From UBA5078 sp963977405 (GTDB taxonomy: Bacteria > Pseudomonadota > Gammaproteobacteria > Pseudomonadales > Pseudohongiellaceae), in NCBI GenBank assembly GCA_963977405.1, contig CAXBOY010000113.1, forward strand, positions 1-8,812: a DNA stretch of 8,812 bases. The letters are read 5' to 3'. Every line of letters begins with the position of its first letter. Positions within the stretch are counted from its first letter, which is position 1. A program made the translations under genes and the position numbers. This document shows positions 1 through 6,831 of this stretch, piece by piece. The notes under the pieces were generated by a model that saw nothing but the letters and a program-made list of their open reading frames with translations, ran no database searches and was not told the DNA's origin.

Positions 1-164
1 AAATCAACGATAATTAGGCTTGGGTCAAACAGTTCCAGTTGAGAGAAGAATGAAAATGCACTGTCGGCAGACATCACTTCAAACCCTGCTTTTTGGGCGA
101 TGTGTTCGAGTGTTTTACAGATCAGAGGGTCATCGTCAATGATCAATAGACGGTTGCGTTTCAT
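1..164 (-). CDS. Response regulator receiver domain, N-terminal part (runs off left edge)
   Basis: The minus strand from the ATG at 164 reads MKRNRLLIIDDDPLICKTLE and continues open to the window edge, giving 54 full codons. The hydrophobic strand followed by Asp10-Asp11-Asp12 is the acidic Mg2+-binding pocket of CheY-like receiver domains. The last visible residues, LIIVD, place Asp54 where the phosphoacceptor aspartate is expected. The protein would be phosphorylated by a partner histidine kinase in the cytoplasm. The output domain lies outside the window, so it cannot be told whether this is a DNA-binding, enzymatic or stand-alone regulator. A TTGGA ribosome-binding stretch precedes the ATG by about 7 bases. 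It lies 99 bases downstream of the K+ channel gene on the same strand, with its own candidate promoter in the gap. Confidence 0.85.
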   Translation of the reverse strand, partial: MKRNRLLIIDDDPLICKTLEHIAQKAGFEVMSADSAFSFFSQLELFDPSLIIVD

Positions 165-222
165 TTATTTTCCAACAGCAGTTCTCGGAAGCTAAGGGAC
201 ATGCGGTACTATATAAATCTTA

Positions 223-256
223 GCACTATTCTTGCGTAGTGCCAGTGCTGAGTCAA
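223..256 (-). promoter_or_regulatory. Candidate sigma70 promoter with overlapping inverted repeat, upstream of response regulator
   Basis: On the minus strand, TTGACT (251-256) is a 5/6 match to the -35 box. After a 17-base spacer comes AAGAAT (228-233), a 4/6 match to the -10 box. An inverted repeat, GCACTA at 223-228 and TAGTGC at 237-242 with an 8-base loop, overlaps the -10 box and the spacer, which is typical of a repressor or autoregulator site. A further AGTGCT at 244-249 could pair with AGCACT at 222-227. The hairpin lacks a following T-run, so a terminator for the upstream channel gene is less likely. The promoter call rests on motif matching only. Confidence 0.4.
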
Positions 257-263
257 TCGAACA

Positions 264-1112
264 TCATTTCTCTGGTGCCAGTACTCCTCCACAAAGGCGA
301 CAGTAGGTGGCATCGTTCTGATGATCCTTGGCATTGCAATGTGGACACTCAATCTTACGATAGGAGGAGGGAGCGCCACGGGTCTGGAACTGCTGCATTA
401 ACTCCGCACCGATGATGCCCGTTGGCACTGCGATGATGGCATAGCCGCATATCATCGCGAGGGCAGCTATGCCTTGCCCTAGTGGCGTGTGCGGGGTGAT
501 GTCCCCATAACCAACTGTCGTGATGGTGACAATTGCCCAGTAGATACTTTGTGGAATATTGCGAAAACCATTGTCCGGTCCCTCGATGATAAACATTAAG
601 GTACCGAACACGATGACGAGGTTGAACACAGCAAACATGAATACGAAAATCTTGCGCCTAGCGTTGACTAGCGCGCCGAATAATAGATTGGCCTCGCCCA
701 TATAACGAAATAATTTCAGAACTCGGAATACGCGTAAAACCCGCAGAACTCGAATTACGACTAGGAAGTTGGCGCCGGCAATGAAGTAAGCGAGGTAGGT
801 GGGCAGAATCGATAATAGATCGATCAGGCCATAGTAGCTCAGCACATAGCTACGCGGCTTGGGTGAGCTATAGATGCGCAGGGCGTACTCTAGTGTGAAG
901 GCAAGGGTAAAGAACCACTCTAGGATGAATAGGCTGCGATTGAAAGTGTCACTCTGCCAGCCTATCGAGTCCACCATGACCGCAAACACACTGGCACTGA
1001 TCATGATGATCAGTACCAGATCGAAGGTCTTTCCGGCCTTGGTATCGTAACCAAAAATCACGTCATAGACGCGTTGTTTACGGGATTTTTGCGCTTCACC
1101 TGCAGCAGGCAT
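264..1112 (-). CDS. Voltage-gated-type potassium channel with C-terminal zinc-ribbon-like tail
   Basis: This 282-residue protein has the six-helix layout of Kv-type ion channels in the inner membrane. S1 is near residues 30-50. S2 (about 60-80) carries acidic residues E65 and E75. S3 contains D98 and is followed by an S4 sensor with basic residues at every third position, R121, R124, R127, R130, K133 and R136. The pore helix leads into the selectivity filter TVGYGD at 199-204, which is specific for K+, and S6 covers about 213-235. A short cytoplasmic tail ends in CPHC (256-259) and CRLC (271-274), the spacing of a small zinc ribbon. Four subunits would form one pore. The start has an AGGA motif about 10 bases upstream. 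It shares the strand of the outer-membrane factor gene 70 bases upstream, but no functional link to efflux is evident. The channel call is firm; the gating stimulus and the role of the tail are unknown. Confidence 0.93.
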   Translation of the reverse strand: MPAAGEAQKSRKQRVYDVIFGYDTKAGKTFDLVLIIMISASVFAVMVDSIGWQSDTFNRSLFILEWFFTLAFTLEYALRIYSSPKPRSYVLSYYGLIDLLSILPTYLAYFIAGANFLVVIRVLRVLRVFRVLKLFRYMGEANLLFGALVNARRKIFVFMFAVFNLVIVFGTLMFIIEGPDNGFRNIPQSIYWAIVTITTVGYGDITPHTPLGQGIAALAMICGYAIIAVPTGIIGAELMQQFQTRGAPSSYRKIECPHCNAKDHQNDATYCRLCGGVLAPEK

Positions 1113-1172
1113 TTGTAGCTTTCCTGAATTTCAAACGAAGCGCCACTTTAGCCCATCAATCGCCCAATCTCC

Positions 1173-1190
1173 AGCTCTAGGCCTAGAGCT
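1173..1190. repeat. 18-base perfect palindrome across the stop codon of the outer-membrane factor gene
   Basis: AGCTCTAGGCCTAGAGCT equals its own reverse complement over all 18 bases. It includes the last codons and the TAG stop (1183-1185) of the efflux outer-membrane gene. In the minus-strand transcript it could fold as a 7-bp stem with a GGCC loop at the 3' end of the operon. No run of T follows, so it is not a standard intrinsic terminator. A 3'-end stabilising hairpin or a protein-binding site is possible. Confidence 0.6.
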
Positions 1191-2601
1191 CTTCCTTCTC
1201 CCAGCCGCCACCGAGCGCCTGATACAGATTCACACTTGTGTTGAGCTGCGAAAGCTTAGTGTCAAGATAGCTGTTGCGAGTGGAGAACAGGGTGTTCTGT
1301 GAGGTTAATACAGTCTGGAAGTCCGTCACTCCCTCTTCGTAGCGAACCTGTGCAATGCGGAACGACTCTTCCGCTGCGTTGAGATTCTGCTGGGCTACTT
1401 CCAAGAGCTGATTCTGCACCTGCATATTGCTCAACAAGACCTCGATCTCGTTGAAGGCAGCAATCACAGCCTTTCTATAGTCCGCTAGGCTGCTCTCCAG
1501 CGTGATCCGTGAACGCTCTGCGTTGCGGTCGCGTTGACCATTATCGAGAAGGGTCTGTAGCACCGACGCATTGAGGCTGAAGAAAGTATCTGGTGAGGAG
1601 ATCAGTTCGGTCAGCGAGGTGCTACTCGCACTGAGATTACTCGTCAGAGAGATGTTGGGGAAATAGGCGGTACGCACGATGTCTACGTTTGCGGTCGAGC
1701 TGCGCAATAGGGCCTCGGCTTGCACAAGGTCTGGGCGCCGTAATAATAGCTCCGAGGGCAGGCCGGGTTGAACGCTAGGCACGGTGATCTGGTTCAAGGT
1801 TTCGCCTGCAAGAGCGAAGTCTTGGACGCCGGTTCCTGAAAGTAGCGCAAGCGAGGCGAGGGCAGAGAGCTCGCTCTGACGGAAGTTACTCAGATTGGCC
1901 ATTTCTCTTTGCAAGGCTATCTGTTGCTGCAACGCTTCTATGGGGACGGCTACACCGGCCTCAACTCTAGCATTTGCAATCTCGCTGATCGCTTGGGCAT
2001 TCTCGACGTTCTGCTGGGACGCCCTGATCTTGTCGCGAATCAGTAATAACTGGAAATAGGTTGAAGCAGAGGTGCCAAGTGTCGTCAGTGCGACATCGGC
2101 GCTCTGAGCTGCCCGAGATTCGTAGTCGGCTACTGCTTTTGTGTAGATCGCGGGCTTGGCGATAATATTGCCATAGCTTAGCGATGCACCTAACTCGAAG
2201 GGGACATTTGGGCTGTTGCTTTGCGAGCTGTCATCGCTGCGGCTCTCGTTGTAACTCGCACCTGTACCCAGAGTGATGCTGCCAGTTGGGTATAGATCGA
2301 AACCGGCCTCGCGCAAGGTGATTTGTGCCGCTTCGAGTGTACGGCGATTATTCGCGAGGTCGAAATTGCGCTGTGCGATCGTGTCGATCAGGCTGCTAAG
2401 CTCTGGGTCTGCGAAGGAGTCCCACCAAGTGCTCTGCGGCCAAGCTGCGGCCTCTTCATCGATAGACGCTACCCAGGCATCTGGTACATCGCTCTGCGCT
2501 AAAGCAGGCACTTCGCTGTGTAATGCACAAGCATTCAGTGTTAGGGCAATGCCGCCGCCCAGTAATGCGCGAACCAGCGGTTGAAGTGTAAAGTGACGCA
2601 T
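1183..2601 (-). CDS. Efflux outer-membrane factor lipoprotein (TolC/NodT family)
   Basis: This 472-residue protein is the outer-membrane exit duct of a tripartite efflux pump. The N-terminus is a lipoprotein signal with lipobox LNAC, so Cys25 would be lipidated; the next residue is Ala, which fits outer-membrane sorting. Two outer-membrane efflux repeats follow. The first, including the 180-255 helical stretch, ends before the family motif LLRRPDLVQAE at 286-296. The second covers about 340-460 and includes RYEEGVTDFQTVL (420-432) and the C-terminal NLYQALGGGW (458-467), both typical of NodT-type factors. Three copies form the channel. The gene starts 13 bases after the MacB-like stop with an AGGA ribosome site in the gap, so it is the third gene of the adaptor-ABC-outer membrane operon. 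The family contains partners of both RND and ABC pumps; the operon context assigns this one to the MacAB-like pump. Confidence 0.93.
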   Translation of the reverse strand: MRHFTLQPLVRALLGGGIALTLNACALHSEVPALAQSDVPDAWVASIDEEAAAWPQSTWWDSFADPELSSLIDTIAQRNFDLANNRRTLEAAQITLREAGFDLYPTGSITLGTGASYNESRSDDSSQSNSPNVPFELGASLSYGNIIAKPAIYTKAVADYESRAAQSADVALTTLGTSASTYFQLLLIRDKIRASQQNVENAQAISEIANARVEAGVAVPIEALQQQIALQREMANLSNFRQSELSALASLALLSGTGVQDFALAGETLNQITVPSVQPGLPSELLLRRPDLVQAEALLRSSTANVDIVRTAYFPNISLTSNLSASSTSLTELISSPDTFFSLNASVLQTLLDNGQRDRNAERSRITLESSLADYRKAVIAAFNEIEVLLSNMQVQNQLLEVAQQNLNAAEESFRIAQVRYEEGVTDFQTVLTSQNTLFSTRNSYLDTKLSQLNTSVNLYQALGGGWEKEEL

Positions 2602-2614
2602 GTTTCCTGTTTCC

Positions 2615-4651
2615 TTATTCGTTGGCGAGCGCGACTACTGGGTCGAGCCGAGCAGCTTTACGCGCTGGCGTAAAACCAAATACCAAGCCCGTAGCAGCGG
2701 CGCTGCAGAAGGCCAAAATCATCGGGGTGGAGGTGAACTTTATGCTGACTCCGAAGTATTGCATGAGTAGTCCAACACTGACGCCGAGCCCCACGCCGAT
2801 TAACCCCCCGACTCCCGAGACAACGATAGCCTCGGAGAGAAACTGAGCGAGAATATCGTTTTGTCGTGCCCCAGTGGCCATGCGTATGCCGATCTCGCGG
2901 GTACGTTCGGTTACAGAGACCAGCATGATGTTCATCACGCCGATTCCACCTACTAATAAAGAGATGGCGGCGACGGAACCGAGTAGCATGGTCATTGTGT
3001 CCTGGGAAGCCGAGACTGTGTCGAGTAGTTCGGCGCTATTGAAGATGCGGAAATCTTCACCGTCGTGACGGGCGATCATGAACTCCCGTAAGTTAGCCTC
3101 AGTCTGATCGATCTTCTCGATATCATCCACAGCGACTACGATAGAACGTGCCTCTGTCTGGCCGAATAGTCGCAACGCGCCTGCCTTCAAGGGCACGAAT
3201 ACCGCATCGTCCTGATCGTTGCCCCCGAAGCCGGAGGAACCCTTGCGAGTCAGTACACCAATGACCTGGAACGGTAGGTTACGAATTAAGATATATTCGC
3301 CCAAAGGGTTCTGCCCATTAGTGAACATCTCTTCGGCCACCGTTGCGCCAAGTACGGCGACGGAGATATAGCGGTCGCTATCTTCGCGAGTAAAGAAGAC
3401 GCCTTGGGAGAGCGGCCAGTTGCGTATCTCGGGCAAGGCTTCTCCGGTTGCGGTTACGGTAGTCGAGTAGTCATTGCGCCCATATCGCACCGTATAGTTG
3501 CCCTGTAATTCGGGCAAGGTGCCAAGTACATTCGGAATGCCGTCCAAGATGGCATCGGCATCATCGAATGTGAGGGTCGAGGGCATCGAGCGCCTCTGAC
3601 CAGGAATTCGCGCCGGTTGCAGTGTCAACATATTGGTGCCGATAGAGCTAATCCGGTCCACTATATCCTGGCTCGCACCTTCGCCAATTGCTAGCATCGC
3701 CACTACCGAGGCCACGCCTATTACAATACCTAGCAGCGTAAGAATCGTGCGGAAAATATTCGCGGTCAATGAGCGCAGCGCCATATTGATGGCCTCGCCA
3801 ACGCCCGCCAAAGGCGAACTGATCTTGCGATTCATAAATAACTGACGCAGTTGATCGTTTCCTTTTGGCTTGAAAATAACGCCATCCTGACGTTTGTCCT
3901 CTATGACCTTGCCGTCCTTAAATTCGATAGTGCGGTCGGCCTGCGCGGCGATCTTCGGATCGTGGGTGATCAGAATAACCGTATGACCCTGTCTCGCTAA
4001 GTCTTTCAGTAACGCCATCACTTCCACGCCACTCTTGGAATCCAAAGCGCCGGTTGGCTCATCGGCAAGAATGATGTTGCCGCCATTCATCAGGGCGCGA
4101 GCAATGGACACGCGCTGCTGTTGGCCGCCCGACAATTGACTGGGTCGGTGGTCGAGACGGTCTCCTAAACCTAAGGATGTGAGTAGTGCCTCGGCTTTTA
4201 CGCGTCGCTCGTTAGCCGAGTAGCCGGCATAGATAGCGGGAATCTCCACGTTCTCTTCCGCACTGGCATGGGGCAGCAGGTTATAGCTTTGGAACACGAA
4301 GCCGAAAGCCTCGCGACGCAGCCAAGCTAGGTCGTCTGGAGCGAAATTACGGATATCGCGCCCAGCGAATAAATAGGTGCCGTCAGAGGGTTTATCCAGG
4401 CAGCCCAAGATATTCATCATGGTGGACTTGCCTGACCCGGACTGCCCCATGATGGCGACAAACTCGCCCATATGAATCTTCAGATCGATGCCACGCAGAG
4501 CATGGACCTCGACACCGCCACCCGTCACGAAAGTACGCTTTATGTTGCGCAGCTCGATGATAGGGGTGGACAACAAGTCGCTCGCCGCCATCTGCTCCGC
4601 TACAGTGCCATCTTCTGGTATTTCACTTCCATCAAGAACGCCTACGCTCAT
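2615..4651 (-). CDS. macB: MacB-type ABC transporter (fused ATPase and permease)
   Basis: This 678-residue inner-membrane protein couples cytoplasmic ATP hydrolysis to a periplasmic pumping action through the adaptor and outer-membrane duct. The N-terminal ATPase has Walker A GQSGSGKST (69-77), Q-loop Gln121, signature LSGGQ (173-177), Walker B ILADE (194-198) and H-loop His230. The permease half has a first membrane helix at about 303-323, a large periplasmic domain (about 324-552), and three more helices near 553-580, 602-630 and 643-660. The coupling motif ERTREIGIRMATGA (582-595) of MacB/FtsX permeases lies between helices 2 and 3. About 30 residues precede the first ATPase strand; an internal Met21 would shorten this. 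The annotated ATG overlaps the upstream TGA as TGATG and has GGAGG just upstream, which favours translational coupling and this start. Known MacB proteins export macrolides, peptides or toxins; the substrate here is unknown. Confidence 0.95.
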   Translation of the reverse strand: MSVGVLDGSEIPEDGTVAEQMAASDLLSTPIIELRNIKRTFVTGGGVEVHALRGIDLKIHMGEFVAIMGQSGSGKSTMMNILGCLDKPSDGTYLFAGRDIRNFAPDDLAWLRREAFGFVFQSYNLLPHASAEENVEIPAIYAGYSANERRVKAEALLTSLGLGDRLDHRPSQLSGGQQQRVSIARALMNGGNIILADEPTGALDSKSGVEVMALLKDLARQGHTVILITHDPKIAAQADRTIEFKDGKVIEDKRQDGVIFKPKGNDQLRQLFMNRKISSPLAGVGEAINMALRSLTANIFRTILTLLGIVIGVASVVAMLAIGEGASQDIVDRISSIGTNMLTLQPARIPGQRRSMPSTLTFDDADAILDGIPNVLGTLPELQGNYTVRYGRNDYSTTVTATGEALPEIRNWPLSQGVFFTREDSDRYISVAVLGATVAEEMFTNGQNPLGEYILIRNLPFQVIGVLTRKGSSGFGGNDQDDAVFVPLKAGALRLFGQTEARSIVVAVDDIEKIDQTEANLREFMIARHDGEDFRIFNSAELLDTVSASQDTMTMLLGSVAAISLLVGGIGVMNIMLVSVTERTREIGIRMATGARQNDILAQFLSEAIVVSGVGGLIGVGLGVSVGLLMQYFGVSIKFTSTPMILAFCSAAATGLVFGFTPARKAARLDPVVALANE

Positions 4652-6099
4652 CAGAAGCCTCCAGGGAAACCACCTGGGCGTCTAAACCCTTCGGTGTTGG
4701 CCGGTGCGGCAGCTGCCGCTTGTATGATGCCGGAAATTACTTGCTCGCCTTCTTGTAGTCCGGTGATAACTTCGGCGCTAACGCGGCTGGTGACCCCAAC
4801 CACTACGCGGCGCTCCTCTTCGGTACCGTCTTCTTTCAAGACGCGCGTTAGAGCAGGGCGCCGTGCCGGCAAGTCTCCAGAGAGTTGGTTGCCCTGAGGG
4901 CGACGGCCTGCGCCGGCGGGGCGTTGGCCCGCACCGGCTGGACGTTGAGCAGCCCCGGCCGGTCGCTGTACTCCAGCAGGAACGGGTCCTTCGCCATTCG
5001 CGCCCGCTGCCGCGCCATTGCGCAACTGCTCGGGGTCGACGAAGGTGAGTGCGCCCAGTGGCACAGTCAGAACGTTACGGGCTGCAGAGGTAATGAAGAA
5101 GACCTGTGCTGTCATCTCGGGCAATAGAGTGCCGTCTTGGTTCTGCACGTCGAAAAGTCCGGTATACAGCACCACATTGCTGGTCACGACTGGAGTAGGC
5201 AGGATCTGCCGTAATTCGCCGGTCCAGCGGCGCGTGCCGCCACTCAAGGTGGTGAAATAGATTTCCATGCCTTTTTTCAAGCTGCCGATGTCGGCCTCGG
5301 ATATCTCGGCCTCTACCGTCATTAAGGACAGGTCGGCGATGCGTAGAATAGTAGGCGCATTCTGATTGGCGTTCAGGGTACGGCCCTCGTTCATCTCGAT
5401 AGAGACTACGGTGCCGGCAAGTGGGGCGTAGATGCGAGTGTATTCCAGCTCTGTCTCGTCGGAGAGTAAACTTGCGCGAGACTGCTGAATCTGCTTCTCC
5501 AATTGAATCAAGCTAGCCTCGGCATTGGCGAGGCTGGCGACAGCAGTGTCGAAATCTTGCTGACTGGTAGCATTGGCGGCCATCAGGCGCTCCTGGCGCT
5601 CCTTATTGGTCTTGGCTAGCTCTAGGGAGGCACGGCGCGAAGCGATTTGGGCCTCTTGCGCCTCGATGGCGGAACGGCTAGCGTCGACGCGGCTCTGTTG
5701 GGAGCGGGCGTCGATCTCTGCAAGAATTTGACCTTCCTCGACGACGTCGCCTACCTCGACATAGAGCTTCTCTAGCTGGCCTGACACCTGTGCGCCGACA
5801 TCAACGAAGTTGCTCGGCTTGACCGTGCCGGCGGAGGAGATGGTGTTGATGATGCTGCCAATCTCGACAGTCGAAATCAGTGGTTGGTCCGCTACGGTTG
5901 CTTCTTCGGAGTTGAGGTAATAAATGCTGCCTCCTACAAGTGCTAAAACGATAAGCACCATCGGCCACCGACTCTTGCGCTTCTTGCGCGAAGGAGGGGC
6001 AATTAGGGGAGAGTCTTGAGTATCGGCGTTTATTGTGTCTCGCGAATCCATCGGCAAAGTCTCAAAAAAGGAATTAATTGGTTTGTTTGGGATGTACAT
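4651..6099 (-). CDS. macA: MacA-type periplasmic adaptor with heptad-repeat insertion
   Basis: This 482-residue membrane-anchored adaptor links the ABC transporter to the outer-membrane duct. A basic stretch (38-44) leads to one uncleaved membrane helix (about 46-62). The lipoyl-like domain is split in two (about 95-130 and 218-255) around an alpha-helical hairpin (about 131-215), followed by a beta-barrel domain (about 258-340). The membrane-proximal region is interrupted at 362-415 by Gly/Ala/Pro/Arg-rich sequence with three QRPAGA(A/G) heptads (378-398). The protein ends in a Gly/Phe/Pro-rich tail, PGGFPGGF. The chosen ATG has AGGA 7 bases upstream; Met17 is a weaker alternative. It is first in the operon, and its stop overlaps the macB start by one base. 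The family call rests on architecture and the direct macB neighbour, as RND adaptors share the same folds. Confidence 0.92.
   Translation of the reverse strand: MYIPNKPINSFFETLPMDSRDTINADTQDSPLIAPPSRKKRKSRWPMVLIVLALVGGSIYYLNSEEATVADQPLISTVEIGSIINTISSAGTVKPSNFVDVGAQVSGQLEKLYVEVGDVVEEGQILAEIDARSQQSRVDASRSAIEAQEAQIASRRASLELAKTNKERQERLMAANATSQQDFDTAVASLANAEASLIQLEKQIQQSRASLLSDETELEYTRIYAPLAGTVVSIEMNEGRTLNANQNAPTILRIADLSLMTVEAEISEADIGSLKKGMEIYFTTLSGGTRRWTGELRQILPTPVVTSNVVLYTGLFDVQNQDGTLLPEMTAQVFFITSAARNVLTVPLGALTFVDPEQLRNGAAAGANGEGPVPAGVQRPAGAAQRPAGAGQRPAGAGRRPQGNQLSGDLPARRPALTRVLKEDGTEEERRVVVGVTSRVSAEVITGLQEGEQVISGIIQAAAAAPANTEGFRRPGGFPGGF
4891..4968 (-). repeat. 21-base tandem repeat encoding QRPAGA(A/G) heptads
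   Basis: Three in-frame 21-base units at 4948-4968, 4927-4947 and 4906-4926 encode QRPAGAA, QRPAGAG and QRPAGAG. A degenerate fourth unit, RRPQG, occupies 4891-4905. The Arg, Pro, Gly and second Ala codons use a different third base in each of the three units (for example CGA, CGT, CGC for Arg), so the peptide is better conserved than the DNA. Confidence 0.85.
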
Positions 6100-6225
6100 A
6101 CGCGCATCCTGTTGATTTCCGTTGTTGCTTTAGCGCCAAAAGTTAAACTATTTTACCGTGTTAACGCATACTGATCTGCCATTGGACTTTCGTTGAACAC
6201 CTAGGAGAGCGAGCGGGAAATTGGC

Positions 6226-6254
6226 ATTATCTTGCACACTCGCGGATTTGCCAT
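6226..6254 (-). promoter_or_regulatory. Candidate sigma70 promoter for the macA-macB-outer membrane factor operon
   Basis: On the minus strand, ATGGCA (6249-6254, 4/6 match to -35) is followed after 17 bases by GATAAT (6226-6231, 5/6 match to -10). This would leave a leader of about 120 bases before the macA ATG. A second -10-like TAAAAT lies nearer the gene (6150-6155) but has no good -35 box. The call is tentative, by motif only. Confidence 0.35.
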
Positions 6255-6347
6255 GTTTTAACTGCCATACTTCGACCATCGACGGGATTTTTGGGGCAAA
6301 AGGAGAGGTCGAATATCCCAGTTAATTGCAGTAGGTTGATGAGGACC

Positions 6348-6370
6348 TAGTGGCCTCAAGAAAACCACTA
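6348..6370 (+). promoter_or_regulatory. Inverted repeat in the leader of the cytochrome gene
   Basis: TAGTGG (6348-6353) and CCACTA (6365-6370) form a 6-bp stem with an 11-base loop, ending 12 bases before the ribosome-binding site and followed by TTTAATGTTT. It could be an operator or an mRNA hairpin. A 6-base stem can occur by chance, so the functional call is weak. Confidence 0.3.
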
Positions 6371-6382
6371 TTTAATGTTTGT

Positions 6383-6387
6383 AAGGG
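6383..6387 (+). promoter_or_regulatory. Ribosome-binding site that decides the cytochrome start
   Basis: AAGGG lies 5 bases before the ATG at 6393. The earlier in-frame ATG at 6375 has no such motif upstream (preceding bases CCACTATTTA). This favours 6393, and the resulting N-terminus, MSHWLKVGL, is a normal start for a signal peptide. Confidence 0.65.
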
Positions 6388-6392
6388 TATTT

Positions 6393-6818
6393 ATGTCACA
6401 TTGGCTAAAAGTAGGACTTGCGGCGGGTATTGGGCTTGGTATGGCTTACACTGCTTGGGCGGCACAGAGTGAAGGTCTTGCTATGCGCGAGATAATGGTG
6501 GGGGTGATCGCGCCTGCGACGAATAAAATATGGGGGGCCTACGATATCAAGAGCGACACGCAATGGCTGGAATTAGATCAAGCCGCTAATGTGGTCATCG
6601 CCGCAGCAGAACTCACGGCGCAAGGCGGAGCCGATGGCGCCTACGCATTACAGGCACAGAACGAAGACTGGCAGGGCTTCGTACAGCAATTGATTAGTGC
6701 GGCGCGCATTGCGCAACTAGCCATACAGAACCACGACGAAGAAGCGATGTTTAACGCGGGTAACGACTTGATGTACGCCCCGTGTGAGAGCTGTCACAAC
6801 ATCTATCTGCCTAAGTGA
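6393..6818 (+). CDS. Small periplasmic c-type cytochrome, class II-like (C-terminal CxxCH)
   Basis: The protein has 141 residues from the preferred ATG at 6393 (147 from the ATG at 6375). A signal peptide with a Lys and a hydrophobic core ends at about AWAAQ, so the mature protein would be exported by Sec and receive haem in the periplasm. The only haem motif is CESCH near the C-terminus (five-residue motif followed by six residues, NIYLPK), the position typical of class II cytochromes such as c' and c-556, which are four-helix bundles. Met residues soon after cleavage (in LAMREIMVG) are candidates for the sixth haem ligand, as in c-556. It is an electron carrier or gas/redox sensor at best guess; no partner enzyme is nearby. 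It is the only plus-strand gene, divergent from macA and convergent with the EmrB-like gene. The exact family is not recognised. Confidence 0.8.
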   Translation: MSHWLKVGLAAGIGLGMAYTAWAAQSEGLAMREIMVGVIAPATNKIWGAYDIKSDTQWLELDQAANVVIAAAELTAQGGADGAYALQAQNEDWQGFVQQLISAARIAQLAIQNHDEEAMFNAGNDLMYAPCESCHNIYLPK

Positions 6819-6831
6819 CAAAGCTCGATAG

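Larger units (their letters stand above)
6100..6392. other. Divergent intergenic region between macA and the cytochrome gene
   Basis: About 290 bases separate the two divergent starts. It holds the candidate macA promoter (6226-6254), a GTTAA/TTAAC pair at 6142-6146 and 6161-6165, and a small inverted repeat (6348-6370) in the cytochrome leader. No convincing plus-strand -35/-10 pair was found. No open reading frame with a recognisable product was seen in it. Confidence 0.5.

Noticed and set aside
2273..2584. Plus-strand open frame of 103 codons opposite the outer-membrane factor gene
   Set aside because: It lies fully inside a firm gene on the other strand and shows no domain or membrane pattern.
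4472..4897. Plus-strand open frame of 141 codons opposite the macA/macB junction
   Set aside because: It lies opposite two well-supported genes, is low in recognisable domains and has Pro/Arg/Ser-rich composition typical of an antisense shadow.
4891..4968. 21-base repeats as a CRISPR array or mobile-element repeat
   Set aside because: The units are adjacent without spacers, in frame within macA, and diverged only at codon third positions; they are coding repeats.
6142..6165. GTTAA and TTAAC pair upstream of macA as an operator
   Set aside because: Only five bases per arm in AT-rich sequence, with no extension of the match; chance is likely.
6221..6236. Sigma54-like sequence TTGGCATTATCTTGCA upstream of the cytochrome gene
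   Set aside because: The GG and GC elements are 9 bases apart instead of the required 10, and the C and G after TTGGCA are missing, so it does not fit the -24/-12 promoter.
6819..6831. Bidirectional terminator between the cytochrome and EmrB-like genes
   Set aside because: The gap has only 13 bases and no hairpin with T-run; the distant AGCTC/GAGCT pair (6822-6826, 6852-6856) is too short and far apart.
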